A DNA stretch of 64,000 nucleotides, taken from the NCBI GenBank assembly GCA_014529385.2, contig CM043959.1, forward strand, positions 59,534,253 to 59,598,252, read 5' to 3'. This DNA is from Adiantum capillus-veneris. Its lineage: Eukaryota; Streptophyta; Polypodiopsida; Polypodiales; Pteridaceae. The notes below the pieces were generated by a model that saw nothing but the letters and a program-made list of their open reading frames with translations, was not told the DNA's origin and searched no databases. Below are positions 1 to 14,867 of the stretch, piece by piece. Made by a program: the position numbers and the translations under genes. Positions within the stretch are counted from its first letter, which is position 1, and every line of letters starts with the position of its first letter.

Positions 1-1303
1 TGGTACTCGAGCTGAAGAAATCTGAGATGCGTCGCTGGGACTGTCTTTGTCTATGCCCTCTCAATAGAGAGTCTCTATGTCTCTGTATCTCAAATAGAAA
101 TAATCCGAGACATCTCTGATCCTGATATCTCATGACTCTATCTAACGAGTCAAAACCATCTCTGAATAAACAGTGAAATCATCCCCGTATCTCATAGTAG
201 ACTGTGCAGTGACATATGTAGTGAAACTCTGTCTCTGGCTCTGCATGGCATAATTGACTTATCCTACTGTCTGCTTGTATGCCTCTGAAATCTACCTGTC
301 TCAATCCCAAGCTGGTGTGAAGATGTGCGTATCTGGCCTATGGCACATTATAACCCATAGATAGATGTGTGTCCATGTAGCTGGGCCGTGTGACAAATCC
401 GTCTCTCGTGAGTTGGAGAAGATGCTCTCTATAGAAAGCCCTCTTCGTACCCAACTCCCGTGATGGCTCTATCCATGTCCTCCTAGTATCAAGTTGGATA
501 AGATCCTGTCGAATGAGTCTAGTAATCTCCATCCATGCAAGAGCCAAAGATGGTGCATCAAGAGAATACTGGAAAGGGGGCAGCCTGTCCATGCTGAAAC
601 CATGCCTCTGAAACCATGAGCCCATCTGCGCATACCAACATTATGTATCTCCCTGTAATGCCCGCTGTCTGGACGACTCAAGAGCAAGCCTAGCATATCT
701 GTCCGTGGTGGTGTCCCATAAGCTGTGTACAAATGATACTGATCTTGTAAGTGCCTCAATCTCCATAGGTGGGGCAGCAAGCTTCGCTCATATGATGTCA
801 TGTGGAACTGAGGCCTTTGCTCTAATCAGCCTAGACATCATAGATACCAAGGGCCTCTCTATATTACTCCATCCAGCACTGTCAACAGATGGTCCCCAAA
901 CCTGAACCCCGTAGTGCATAACTGAAGCGACCAAAGTGTCGAAGAGCCAAAGCTTTGTTCGAGGTTCCTTGAACTGAACCTGCGAACAAATCCTCTCTAA
1001 ACCGCCTAGGGCTGCATAGGCACGAGTCGATCTAGTGTCTGCTGCCACTTTCAGTGTGAACCTAGGTCCACTAAAGACCACCCCCAGATATGTGTATGCA
1101 TCAGTGTACTCCATAGTGTCCTGACCATATGTGAATGTAGGTGTTGATCTCCTGACACACTGTGGCGTGGTATTAAATACCATGACCTTGGTTTTACTAA
1201 GGTTAACAGACAATCCACCATCCCTTGCAAAACTATGCAATGTGTCCAAATGTCTCTGCATACCCTCTGGTGAGTCTGATATCAACACGATATCGTCAGC
1301 ATG
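1..1303 (-). mobile_element. LINE-A copy 1, 3' half (RT end and C-terminal domain)
   Basis: Minus-strand remnant of a non-LTR retrotransposon. The frame at 1288-788 carries the region just after the RT catalytic motif (SPEGMQRHLD, then NLSKTKVMVF) and the thumb-like segment (EPRTKLWLFDTLVAS). The frame at 625-338 continues with the C-terminal segment (DRLPPFQYSL, DTRRTWIEP). These match the same segments of the copies at 3.6-5.0 kb and 51.7-52.6 kb. The copy is 5'-truncated at about 1303 inside the YxDD region and runs off the window on its 3' side. A frameshift near 630-790 and stops make it a pseudogene. The 5' edge is followed by short GA tracts (1310-1345), as at other family members. Confidence 0.85.
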
Positions 1304-2695
1304 TCACTGTCAGAGAGAGGTGAGAGAATCTAGAGAGAGAAATTCAGTGGCCAGCTGTCAGTATTCCACTGTTTTTGGATATGCCCATATCCATCACCGC
1401 CTTGATGAGCATTGTGTTGTTTTCTTAACAGAGTTGGTCTTCATGACGGGCATTTAAAATGGGAGGTGATCGCCTGGCTTTTGCAATTTCCGGGGTCACA
1501 TATTTTATATGAGGGATCTTGTACAAATCCGGTCTTCATGCTTACGACCTTGGACTACAGACAAGGATCACTCAATATGCTTTCTTTTATTGTGCATCAG
1601 TTTGATATCCATCCATGAGACAGTTTTTGCTACAATTCGTTGCATCACGGTATGAAGCATTTGGAAGGCTCCTTGTGCTCATATCTTGGGTTCACAGCCT
1701 TCCCCTACATTTTCCACCTTGACTGACGTTTGGTAGGAGCTGCTGCATACGCTACACAGCCAGTGGGATACTTCAGCACACTCCTCCAGGGGAGCAAAGC
1801 AATGCAGACACTCATTCCTCAGACTATGGGCGTGTATGGCAGTATTGTTTAGAAGGCTCCTTGTGCTATATCTTGGGTTCACAGCCTTCCCCTACATTTG
1901 CCACCTTGACTGACATTTGGTAGGAGCTGCTGCATACGCTACACAGCCAGTGGGATACTTCAGCACACTCCTCCAGGGTAGCAAAGCAATGCAGACACTC
2001 ATTCCTCAGACTATGGGCGTGTATGGCAGTATTCGTTAGCTCGGACCAGGGGTACATTACCTGGCATTATGCACCCCTACGGTGGTTCATATTGTACTGA
2101 TCGTATTTACCACCTTGATGTATAGATAGCGCACACACTGCACTTCTACATGTTTGTAGCTCCTCTGGCAGATCAGCTTCATCAAGCATCCCTAGAGGTC
2201 TCATGTACACAAAGTAAAGCTCCTTTTTGCTGCAAAGAAAAAGGAGAAAGTCAGTGCCAGCTAGGATGACTGGCCTTGGGTTTAGAGCTGAGAGTGCTAC
2301 TAATCCAATATGGCCTTTGTGTCGATGATAAAGCATAGAGGTTCAACAATCGTACTTGCTTGTTTTGTGTCCATTCAATCTATCATAGTTGTGTAGCTCT
2401 TGGTTTTCTATTTGTCTTCTTGATGGTAGTATTGTGTGTTTGGTAGGATTGTGTATTCTAGATAATAATCAGAGAGGAAGATAAGATATATTAATACTGA
2501 CCAGCATGCTTTGACTCTTGAGGATTCTAAAGGCATTGTATTGTATCCTTCTCGGAGCAACTTGAATTAAGTTTATTGACCAATTATAATTGCTCTAGTG
2601 GTTGTTCAGTGTCTTATACTTCATCCATTGCTTTTAACACTATGATTGATTGCATCAAGTAGCATATGTCTCTCATTTTGTTTTTTTTTAAGCAG
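1304..2695 (+). other. Intron sequence upstream of the first IFT121 exon
   Basis: No supported exon of the host gene was found here. The stretch holds the 188-bp tandem repeat listed separately and a pyrimidine-rich acceptor region ending TTTTTTTTTAAGCAG at 2695. A minus-strand open frame at 2336-2067 (89 codons) has no recognised family. The preceding IFT121 exon must lie left of the window or inside unrecognised sequence. Confidence 0.5.
1664..2036. repeat. 188-bp tandem duplication with Cys-rich minus-strand reading
   Basis: Two copies (1664-1851 and 1852-about 2036) differ at only a few bases. On the minus strand both keep an open frame containing RNECLHCFA, LEECAEV and HWLCSVCSS, with paired cysteines of the kind found in small zinc clusters. 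Both copies end at a stop after VGEGCEPKI. This could be a fragment of a captured gene, but no family can be assigned. The duplication is plain in the sequence; the coding interpretation is weak. Confidence 0.75.
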
Positions 2696-2802
2696 ATTTA
2701 TGCATACTTCAAAAGATTTGATGAAGCAGAAAGGTTGTTGCTGCAAATGACTCGCGTAGATTTAGCATTGAACTTGCACATAAAGTTTGGTCGTTGGTCT
2801 GC
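2696..2802 (+). CDS. IFT121/WDR35 exon (TPR-like region, part 1)
   Basis: Coding exon of the IFT-A subunit IFT121 (WDR35), which works in retrograde ciliary transport. The frame reads [18 protein letters not shown] and then [16 protein letters not shown], matching the conserved animal and algal segment with an AYF-x-RF-x-EAERL core followed by DLA-x-x-L-x-x-KLGDW. The acceptor is TTTAAGCAG|ATTTATG and the donor is CTGC|GTAAGT. The exon has 107 bases and ends in phase 2. The split alanine codon (GC + T) is completed by the first base of the exon at 28475, which supports both boundaries. The donor runs directly into a (TC)47 microsatellite and then a LINE. The exon itself has no stops. Confidence 0.85.
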
Positions 2803-5062
<2,260 letters not shown>

Positions 5063-7839
5063 CCTTACAGTAGGACCTAGACCTGTTGGTGTGGAAGTAG
5101 ATCATGCCCTTGTGTCGATGACCATCTCTTTCCAGTTTAGTGTAGCACACATACCATGGATAGCAGCCCCTACTCGCTACACCTTTACACGGGAGACGGA
5201 CTCTGTCTGCATAGATGGGATCTACAGACGCTTGTGCACGGAGGAGCCAGGGCGACCCCCCCGAGCCATGCCCATACACATTGCTTTTTTTACTGCTGAG
5301 ATGGTGAAGAAGGCCATTGATAGGATGAGATTTGGGAGAGCATATGATCATGGCTTAGTGGCTGAGCATTTTATACATGCCAAGGATCCTGCTCAGAGAG
5401 ATTCTAGCAGTGATGTTCAACCATGCCATGTGTGAGGGTTTGCCTGATACTTGGAGTTTATCTACTATTGTACCTATCTTCATGTCAGGAGACCCTATCG
5501 AGTTTAGGAATTATCGCACTATCATGATTATACACACATTGGCACGGTTGTACGCATCCATTCTTGAGCAGCAGCTGAGTAGATGAGCAGAGAGGGAGGG
5601 TATACGTGCAGCCGGGCAGGCAGGGTTCAAGAGATTTTTTTTACTCTTAACCACATTCTGACACTCAAAGCCATTATTGAGGAGGGCGATCACATGGGAG
5701 ACGGATCTATTGTAGCTTTGTGGACTTCCGCAAAGCATTTGACACAATGTCCAGGGCTAGATTGATGCGTAGACTACAGGAGATCAGAGTACTCACAGAG
5801 CTGATTTGGGGGGATTATGGTATTATACAGGTCAATAGTGGGGCACCTACGAACTCCAGAGGGGTTATCTACATTAGTTCACTCCACTATCGGGGTAAAG
5901 CAGGGCTGTCCGCTCTCTCCTACTCTATTTGATATGTATGTGGATGAGGTTTCTGACTATATTGAGAGGGAGGGTGATAGAGGTGCATAGTTGGCAGGGA
6001 CATGGATTCCACTATTGTTATATTCTGATGATATTGTGTTCATCTCCAACTCTCCGGAGGGGATGCAACGTCACTTGGATTCTTTGCATAGGTTTGGTCA
6101 CGACAATGGTCTGTTTGTCAACCTTGGTAAAACCAAGGTTATGGTGTCTAACACCACCCCACAATGGACAATGAACCAGGAGATCAACACCCACATTCAC
6201 ATGCGGCCATGAGATAGTGGAGTATACAGATGCTTACACCTACCTTGGTGTGGTCTTTAGTGGACCAACATTTTCATTGAGGAGAGCAACAGACACTAGA
6301 ATGACTAGAGCACATGCAGCATTGGGTGGATTGGAGAGGATGTATTCACAGATTTAGTGTCACGAGCCTCGGACGAAGCTCTGGATTTTTGACACTTTGG
6401 TGGCTTCCACATTGCTCTAGGGAGTTCAGATATGGGGGCCTTCATTGGACCATCACGGGAGGCTGGGTTGCACTGATGGATCGGGAGACATGAAGAAGCC
6501 TCTAGTCTCTATGATCTCGCGGCTTATTAGAGCCAAGGCTTCAGTACCACATGACATTATTCGAGCAAAGCTAGCTGCCCCCCTACTAGTGGTTGAGGCG
6601 CCTACCAGATCAGTCTCCTTTTTACATCGCTTGTGGGACCTCCCCAGAGACAGATATGCCCGCCTAGCACTTGAGTCCTCTCAACAGTTAGCTTTGCAGG
6701 GAGATAGCATGCTGGTATGGGGAGATGACATCATGGTTTCAGGTACATGGGTTCACAATGGACAGATTGCCCCCATTCCAGTACTCATTGGATGCACTCT
6801 CTCTGACTCCTACACAGTCCGAGATCGCACGAAGATGGCTTTCTATAGAGAGCATCTTCTCCAGCTTACTGAGGATAGTTTTGTGACGAGGCCCAGATAC
6901 ATGGACACCCACTTATCTCCTGGGATACAATGTGCTATTCACCAGATACGCACATCTTCATACCATCTTCAGATCGAGACTGGTAGGTACAACGGAGTAC
7001 CGATAGAGGCCAGGACATGTCCCCTATGTCACATGGAGCTTGAGACAAAGTTGCACTACACATGCCATTGCCCAGTTTACTATGAGATATGAGGCCGCTT
7101 TCACTGCATGTTCAAAGAGGGCTTTGGACCACCCTCTAGAGTCATGGGAAATGAGGACCAAAGATTTCTGGGTCTGTTTTTGCCCAAGCTGGGCAAACAC
7201 AGAGAGAGCCTGATGAGAGGAGAGGCTAGCCAGTCTCAAAGACGGATGACAGACTTCTTTAGAGTGGACACTGAGCAGCTAGAGGTGCAGTTATCATAAC
7301 AGAGCTCACATTCTCCTCACACTAGAGGCACGTTGATCGATCGAACCACCGAGCTAGGGAGATCTAGACGCCCACGACTACGAAGGACTACACAGCATCG
7401 ACGGAGGCTGCATCAGAGGATTCGGATCACTTTGGCCCAACATGCACGACGCCCCGTCAGACTATTGACCATGGAGGAGATTGATGAGATCCACCAGCGA
7501 CCGATGATGGATCTCCTATGATTTAGCTCTATTGAGGATTGCACATCCTACTGATCTTGTATCAGCCTTTGTATCTCACCCATTATTTTCCCACACGCAC
7601 ACCCACATTGTGTTGTATTAGTCCCCCAGTCACTACTTTCACCCCCCCCTCCCCCAACAACTCATATCCTACACATTTCCAGCTAGTTGCTTTAGCAGTT
7701 AAGATTTTAGTTTTCCACTTCACTTCATTTTATTTTTGTACCCAAACATTGTATTACATCCACCAAGATTGTATCAGTTTGGTCTCATAGGTCATTTTGG
7801 CCTTTTGAAGACGTTTAATATAACATTTCATTTCATTTC
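5063..7839 (+). mobile_element. LINE-A copy 2b (degraded, with 3' end and ATTTC tail)
   Basis: Second partial copy, starting in the endonuclease end (GVEVDHALVSMTISFQF). About 300 bases are deleted near 5263 relative to copy 2a, at a C-rich junction. The RT core is broken by stops and frameshifts. It keeps VDFRKAFDTM, an intact-looking LLLYSDDIVFIS (6000-6040) and NLGKTKVMV. The C-terminal frame at 6445-7092 ends with the knuckle CPLCHMELETKLHYTCHC. Two more open pieces follow (7108-7299, 7333-7521), homologous to the C-terminus of the copy at 52.6 kb. The 3' UTR (7522-7824) ends CCTTTTGAAGACG then (ATTTC)3 at 7825-7839, joined to TC repeats. Confidence 0.85.
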
Positions 7840-7850
7840 TCTCTCTCTCT
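7838..7850. repeat. TC run at LINE-A 3' junction
   Basis: The ATTTC tail passes directly into TCTCTCTCTCTCT and then unrelated sequence (AAAGTCG). With the (TC)47 at 2808-2901 it brackets the LINE-A dimer. This is what insertion into a TC microsatellite would leave. Confidence 0.9.
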
Positions 7851-7860
7851 AAAGTCGTAA

Positions 7861-8414
7861 TCACTTGTGTAAAACCCAATCATCCCATGCATGTGCTGAA
7901 ATGTGTAAAACCCAATCCTCCCATGCATGTGCTGGATCAAAAGAAGGAAGATGTCCTAATGATTGGACTTGTTCTTGCAATTGTTGCCATAGAGGCCGAT
8001 AAGCTCTAGGCAGCCAAAATTTGTGACCTGCATGACAAAATGATAGCATAGGAATCTTTCTCGGAACCAATGTATCAATTAGCCGCATTACTACCAATAT
8101 GGCCATGCGATTGAATTGATGTCTAGTAGAGGACTTTTCTGACCAAGAAATTACACGAGATGTTGCTAGGGCCTCACCTATAAGAGAATATGCATCTTTA
8201 CGAGAATTCAAAGGTCCCCATGTGGAATAATTAAAACCTGCTTCCATGACTTAACCAAATGATGCAAAATGAGTGAGGCTGATATCTGCACAAGTTGAGA
8301 AGCATTCACAATACCCACCACGAAACACTTATGCGTGTCTTACCATGTACAATACCAATGTCTTCAATAAGAGCAATTGCCATATCTATCCATGGCTGAG
8401 AGGCATATCTATCC
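7861..8414 (-). pseudogene. Unidentified minus-strand coding-like fragment
   Basis: Three adjacent minus-strand segments read like protein. One is at about 8414-8320 (PWIDMAIALIEDIGIVHG, followed by a donor-like GGTAAGAC). A second is at about 8315-8225 (VVGIVNASQLVQISASL, then HHLVKSWKQ). The third is a 128-codon frame at 8247-7861 (WGPLNSRKDAYSLIGEAL, HKFWLPRAYRPLW). They are in different frames, so this is either exons or a frame-shifted pseudogene. An imperfect repeat (HAWEDWVLH/HAWDDWVLH) sits at its end. I do not recognise the family. It lies antisense inside the host intron, between two LINEs. Confidence 0.35.
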
Positions 8415-8432
8415 CCACTGTGCTTCTCGAAC

Positions 8433-10503
8433 ATGAAGAAGCAGGTTGACAAGGACGACCCCTTTGAGCAGGCCATTCAAAAATGCAAAGAAGAAATGGG
8501 CAAGGTCATCGACAAAATTAATTGCAACCTCCTATGCACAATAAAGAAGCTCGAAGAACGTGTGTCGACCCAGGAAAGCAAGATAAACACACTTTCGTGT
8601 GACTTCCCAAGATGCGGAGATTGCATTACTCAAGGAGCTTGCAGGCTCGTTGCTGCTGTCCATACACCCTCATCATCGCTACCTGCCCCAGCTTCCCCTC
8701 ACGCTGTTCCAAGCCTGCTAGCCCACCCCCCCCCCCCTCTCTTCCCTTTTTGTCACTCTTTGGGTTGTTCGCCTGAGCTTGGCCTTGGTGGTGTTTCCCA
8801 GTGGCAGCGACTCATCCTTCACCTCATTTAGCTTCTTCGGCGCTCTCGATCCACCTTTGTTTGTGTTCACAGTAGCAAATACAGATGGAGGATTCTGCTC
8901 CTCCAGAGAGGCACTCGACGGAAGCCCCCTCGCCCAACCCCGCGGAACCCACTATCTGACTTTCTCTTTTGTTGACATAGCAAGCGAGCTTAGAGAGAGA
9001 GGAGACGCACCTTCAGGCCACCTCTGTTATATGCAAGATCATCGGCACTAGACCCAGCAGGGGGGATGTGCGAGACCTCCTTCAGGCCCCCCTTTTAACA
9101 GAGGTGGCCAAACTCATTGACGTTTAGCTTCTCGGTCACGGCTACTATTAGATAGAGTTTGAGTCTTCCGAGATGGCATCCAAGGTCATTGCGATGAACC
9201 CCCTGGCCATCCCAGCAGCTAGAGCTCACTTTCAACAGTGGCGCCACGGATTTGATCCAGCTACCGATGTTCTCGTTCAGGAGGCAGACCTTCCCATCTC
9301 AATCTGCTTCCCATGCCTTAGGAGAGAGAACCTCCCGCTCCTTGACAAGATAAGCTCAGAGATTGGGATGCCTTAGAGACACCTCGCACGGTAGCTTCTG
9401 TAGCTGCTAAAGAAGCTGGCATACCTACAGTTCGCGTTTAGGTTCGTGACACCGACACCCCGAAGGTCGTTCTACTACCTCGAGTGAGTGGTGGTTGGCT
9501 TTTCCAGACTGTGGAGTACTCAGGCCTCCCGAACTAGTGCTTTATTTGTCAACAAACGGGCCACCTAGCAAAGGCCTACCCACGTAAGAGGCCCAGACCT
9601 TCGGCACAGAGGTAGCCCGAGCCTCCTAAGGCTGGGTTGACACAATTGTCAGACACTCAGGGAGCTCAAGCGTGATCCTCCTCCGAGCTCGGCGTCCACG
9701 CAGAGGAGGGATGGTAGCAGTTTCTTGGTCGTCGCAGCCAGGGACCTCCACGCCAATTCATCCCCCTTGGTAGTCACCCTTCACCGGGCCAGCAGTAGTG
9801 GGTTTCCACAAGGAACCGTTTTGACCCCTTATAGTAGGACGAGGCCACAATTCCACCTTCCACCTCATCTTCACCACTAACAGCCCTTCTTCCCCCCGCC
9901 TCCATCTCCTCCACACACCCCCCCCTCCCCATCCCACCTATTGCTGCCCTCCCTTCTAATTCCACACACTCCCCCCCCCCCCCCCGCTTCCTCATCCTCT
10001 CTTGCTCCTGCCCCATAGCCGGCTTAGAGGGCAGGACCCTCAGCATCTACTAGAAGGTCTCTTGGCAACGCTTTTTCCACAAGCCGTCGCGCGAGAGAGG
10101 AGCAGCCTTTCCTGCGGTCCCCCCTTCTGGTGTATACATCACCGTTTGCCGCAGCCCCTCGAGGATTGACGAGCTATGACATCCGTCGCTGGCAGGACTT
10201 CTTTGCCTACGACTTCACACGTTGCCTCGGCGACCCTTCACCAAGGCAGCTTGCTTCAGAGTCCATGTACTATTTCTTGCAGCTAGAGGGATAGAGGCCC
10301 TATACACAGCGGTTGGTTTCTCTTTTCCCCTCTGTGGTAGGGACCAGTCTGAGTGGACTTTGGACTTCGTGATGGAGTGGCTTCAGGCTCATCCTCTTGA
10401 GTTCTCTCATCACACACAAGACTCAGGGGTTACCGACTTGGTACAGACTCTGTGGCCGTTGGCCAAGTTCTCAAGTCACACCTCTGGACACAGTAGGATG
10501 TAG
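8433..10503 (+). pseudogene. LINE-B ORF1 (DUF4283/CCHC nucleic-acid-binding protein)
   Basis: Broken remnant of the LINE RNA-binding protein. The first frame (8433-8831) begins with a helical, charged stretch (EQAIQKCKEEMGKVIDKI, then IKKLEERVSTQESKI) that looks coiled-coil. The frame at 9173-9376 resembles the second half of DUF4283 (HFQQWRHGFDPATDVL, PISICFPCLRRENLPLLDKI). At about 9540-9585 a zinc knuckle reads CFICQQTGHLAKAY, with the last cysteine changed to tyrosine. Proline/C-rich spacer (9880-10000) follows, then a last open piece (10222-10503). Multiple stops occur between these. Confidence 0.6.
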
Positions 10504-10730
10504 ACACATTGTGGTACATTTTTTTGCCGACACTCAGAGCCCACCATGAGGACTCCTTGACAGAGAATCTAGCCCTACGGACGGCACGCTCTTCTTGGTC
10601 TTGGTTTGGACAGTCTTTATAGTTACGCCTATCTCGGGTTGCCTGAATGTGAATTACTCCCCATCCAAACCGGCATCAAAGATAGCGAGGTTGGTTGTTG
10701 TTGTAGCATCGGTTTTCTCTCTCTGACTCC

Positions 10731-12921
10731 ATGAGAATTGTCTCATGGAATGTGCAAGGATTAGGAGGGCCCCAGTTTCAGCGTCAGAGGGGTCGATTGC
10801 ATCAGGAGCTTCAGCGATGCCTTGTGGGTGGTGAGATTGATATTCTTATGCTACAAGAGCATCATCTCTCTAAGAGACGCATTAGACGATGTGGTCAGAC
10901 TTTGCGTGGTTGCTATGAGATATTTTGGTCAGCTGCTTTTGGACTTGGAGGTATCCTGGGAGGGGTAAGTATGACTATTGCGGACTCATGGCAGAAGGCC
11001 ATTGTGGACAGAGGTATTAATTGTGCCAGACATGGCTCAGTGGATTACTATGCAGATTCAGGGTTGCCTCATGGGTTTCCTGAACATATATGCGCCCAAT
11101 GTGGCAAGTGCACGAGTAGAGTTTTAGTCTCATATTGTAGAGTCTTTGCCGCATGCAGAGCAATGGTGTGTTGGGGGAGACTTCAACATGTTGAAGGACC
11201 CCTCTGATAGGATTGGAGGTAGCCATGCTACTGTGCACGGGGATGAGTTGGCGTCTTGGGAGCAGACTATGTATGACTTTGAGGGTTTCAGATGTTTGGC
11301 AGCACTCGGGCTTTGTGAGGCCCCCAGACAGCTTGTCTTCCTCTCGCTCTGGTTGTAGAGGAGGTGGAGTGAATTTATCTCAATAGATCGCTTCTAGGCA
11401 AGTGACCACTTCTGTGACATGGGGGGATCTGTTTGCATCCTTGCAAGGACTACTTTTTCCGACCATGCGCTAGTGATTCTCACTGTGTTCGACAAGCAGA
11501 GGAGAGGGGGTGTGATGTTACGCATCCTTGAGAGGATCTTGCTAGAGCCAGAGCTTAGAGACCGAGTGGAGGCACTTTGGACACGAAAGACACCCCTGCT
11601 AGTAGAGTGGCTTGGCCTCTGGATTGCTGGCTGATCTTTTTTGCTTCTTCGTCCAGGAGTCTGCAGCTCGCTTGGCTTCAGCCAGGGAGGAGGAGAAGCG
11701 TCTGCGACGGGGCCTTGTTTCCTTGCAGAGGATGCAGGAGCAGCATCCCGACAGTTCTTGGTTGGAGGAGAAAATGCAACAGGCTTGACAGGAGTTGGTT
11801 AGCATTGAGGAGCAGCGTCATGAGTTTGCCTTGCATGAACAGGCATCTCAATGGACCCAGGTGGGTGAAAGAGATACTGGGGAGTTCTTTGAGACGGTGG
11901 GGCCCCGCCATGTGCACACCAATGTCAGCCAGTTTTGAAGACCCGACAGGTCAGCTGCTTTCAGAGCCTGAGGATATGGATGCAGTTGCTATTGATTTCT
12001 ACTGTGATCTGCTGTCAGCTAAGCCTTAGTCAGAGCGCCAGGATGCATGCAAAGAGAAGGTTTGGGCACAAATGCCTGCCTTGTTATTGAGGAGGCACTG
12101 CTCCATGAGGCCCTCAGAGCACTCCCCCAAGGTATCTGTCCAGGGGAGGATGGTTTGACTCCCAGTTTCTTCTTGGATTATTGGGACTTGCTTGGTTCAG
12201 ATCTTTGCGACGCATTTTAGTACATCTTGCACACTAGAGAGATGCCTAACAGCATGAGTGAGGGCTTGATTTACCTTATTCCCAAGGAGGGAGGCTCCTT
12301 GGATGAGATTCAACAGTGATGACCCATCACCATCCTCAACTCAGCCTACAAAATTCTAGCAAAGGCTTTGAGCTTGAGAATTCAGCCACTATTAGAGAGC
12401 ATTGTACATGGGACCAAGACAGGTTTTGTTAAGGAGCGTAGTATCTTTGAAACATCTTCAATTTTTCGGAGGCGTCTGCCTTCATGCGTCCCTGAGAAGA
12501 GGATCTGGTGATTCTCCTTCTCGAATTTGAGAAGGCTTACGACAGAGTTGAGAGGGACTTCTTGGAGGGCACTCTACGTAGGATGGGTTTCTCAGATGCT
12601 TGGATCAGAGGTGTGTCCGCTTTCTACAGACGTGCACACAGTCAGGTGCTTTTGGTAGGGGGTACATGGGAATGTTCATGCTCACACCGTTAGACAGTGT
12701 TTCCCTCTCGCCTCCGTCCTCTTTTTGTTCTATGTTGAGGCGATGAGCAGATTTTTGGCCTCATAGAAGGTTGGCTTGCGTGGTTTAGAGCTCCGTATTA
12801 GGGGAGACGAACTATTGGACGCTGAGTTTGCCGACAACTCAGCTTTGTACTTGAAGTGCCGGGAGGCCAATCTGCACAGGTGTGAGCAGGCTCTAGAGGT
12901 GTTTTGTTGTGCAGCAGGAGC
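10731..12921 (+). pseudogene. LINE-B ORF2: APE endonuclease and RT (5' part)
   Basis: The endonuclease start reads MRIVSWNVQGLGG with DILMLQEHHLS (catalytic Glu block). A shifted frame has WCVGGDFNMLKD (11165-11200), and later FSDHALV (11458-11478) gives the terminal Asp-His pair. RT follows from about 12100 with PGEDGLTPSFFLDYW, EGLIYLIPKEG, the palm A motif LLLEFEKAYDRV (12510-12546) and a degenerate palm C FADNSALYL (12826-12852, normally FADDT). Several stops and frameshifts lie between the blocks. The RT is cut at 12921 by the LTR element. Confidence 0.78.
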
Positions 12922-14864
12922 TGAGAGGCAGAAGTGAAAAATAGACCCGATGGCCTCTACACCAAGACTATGCACAATGGCCTCATCATGGGGGATACAC
13001 AATAGGGGCACCACCTAGCAAGATATGCGGCTAAGACGCATACATATACACAATGAAGCATGCCATGGAAAACAATTTCAAGATCCACGCCCAAATGTGG
13101 AATGGGGTGGTCGGAGAATAAGGTGAGAGGAGTGGCGAATGAGTGAGAATGGGCTTGCTACTCATGCATGTTAGTAAAGAAGATAATGAGATAGGGGAAA
13201 CTTGCGAGTATGCTCACTTATCATACAAGAGGTGGCGAATCCGCACACCTCAAGATGGAAGTAGCAAGATGATAGGAATATGAGAGGGAGAGAGAGTGTG
13301 TGTGTATGGTGGCGAATCCGCACACCTTTACATAAGCAGAAAAAAAAAGGCAAGGAACAAGCATATACCATACTCACAATGAGATGTAACCAAATGGACA
13401 CAAAGTATGGCACTAAGATAGAGTGTGTTGATTGCTTGCAAAAGAGGAATACAATAGGTAGCGTATGGCAGGAAAATGAGAAGGGGACAAGATCGTAGGA
13501 GGCATAATGGAGAGATGGGAGTTGATGGCGAGGAATATCATGAGTGTGTCCACCCTTCTTCTTCTTGAAATTGTGCCTTCAACCCTTAATTACAAGTGGT
13601 GTGGAGGTGTGGTGCTCACCTTTTGTGCATGGTGATGGTGATGATGATGGTGTTGTGATTATGTGATTAGGGTTCATGCTACAAGCATGTAGCACAAGAG
13701 TGTGTATGGATAGGTGTGTGTGTGTGTTTTTTTTTTTTTTAAGTGAGCTCTCATGGCCTCCTTATATAGGGAAGGAGGGGAGGCTTTAGCAATATTTCTA
13801 TTTGAGGTGAGTGTCCCACTTTGGTGACTAGGAAAATGGAGTGCATGTGACTGTGGCTCCCATCTTGTCTCCTCATTATTTAAAATACCATAGTCAATAG
13901 AGAGAGAAGAAGAGAGAATGTGGGTAGAATGTAGAGGATAGGAGATATTTACAATAGTTTAGCTTTGGCTAGACATAAGCTTATTAGGGAGAGAAGAGAG
14001 AAGTAAGAAAATTATAAGAGAGGTTGTCGAAGGTGGATAATTGTTGATGAAGATGGATCCTCCAAAAATGGTGATAGAATCACTCTAGACTTGCCAAGAC
14101 CTTATTAAAAGAGCCTTGTCTCTTGTAATCATGCTTGAAGACTTGTAGAACCATAGCCATTCTAGAGGGAAGAAAATTGGGGATGGCCTGTGTCACCATT
14201 ACACGAGAAAACTGGGGTCCACTACAAAAATCATATCTCCGTGTTCATAACTCCAAAAATTCTGAAAAAAATTGAGCTAAAAGTTGAGATCACAAGCTAC
14301 ATCTTTCATGTTGAACGCTCCTTCAGATTCGGGGTTCTTCTCTACTTAAAAAATTCAGCCAAATAATGTATTATTTGTGGCTGCAAAGGTCTTTTGGTGG
14401 TCTCCTTTGAGTGGACTTCTCTCTTGCCTTCAAGTGTAAGCTCCTTCATGTATATGAAAACATGACCTAGAGTTTTGAAAAGATTGGCAATCATCTAGAT
14501 GGAGTTATTTTTTGAAATTTGAAAGTGGGGTTGAGGTTTGAAAATGAAAACTAGTGAATAAAATATTTGGTATGGTGGAATAATATATATACATGAAAAA
14601 TATATTAAAAAATACTAAATATATATATAATGTAATTTAGAATATATATATTTAATGCTTAAGGTCAAAAGAGAGATCAACAAAGAAAGCTTACTTATTT
14701 ATGCTACATCTTGATTGATTAGCATAAGTCTTATTTATTTAATAAAAGCTAAAACGTTTGTGAAAAAGGAAGAAAAAATCAAAAGTAACTTATGTAATAG
14801 GAAATATTTTGGTAAAAGGGCAAAAATATATGGGGGGTTCCCATGCATGGAAAAGCTTGCCTCA
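12922..14864 (-). repeat. 3' LTR of Tat-type element
   Basis: 1943 bp, matching 21562-23507 almost throughout. It contains TG- and T-runs (13712-13740), a TATA-rich tract (14575-14660) and a stretch that can be read as ATATAGGG (13773). It ends CTTGCCTCA at 14864. Confidence 0.95.
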
Positions 14865-14867
14865 TTA

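Larger units (their letters stand above)
8430..12921 (+). mobile_element. LINE-B (L1-like), 5' part
   Basis: Plant L1-type LINE. ORF1 (about 8433-10500) is followed by ORF2 (10731 onward). It is interrupted at 12921 by the Tat-type LTR element and resumes at 23508. Joining the flanks restores the conserved block after the RT catalytic motif (CCAAGA then INWRKTVAF), which matches the usual plant L1 pattern SGA-x-INW-x-KS. Many stops and frameshifts mean it is dead. The left edge is uncertain. Confidence 0.75.

Noticed and set aside
1679-1882. HWLCSVC on the minus strand resembling the C-terminal CSVC of IFT121
   Set aside because: Wrong strand relative to the exons, and other expected residues of that domain are absent.
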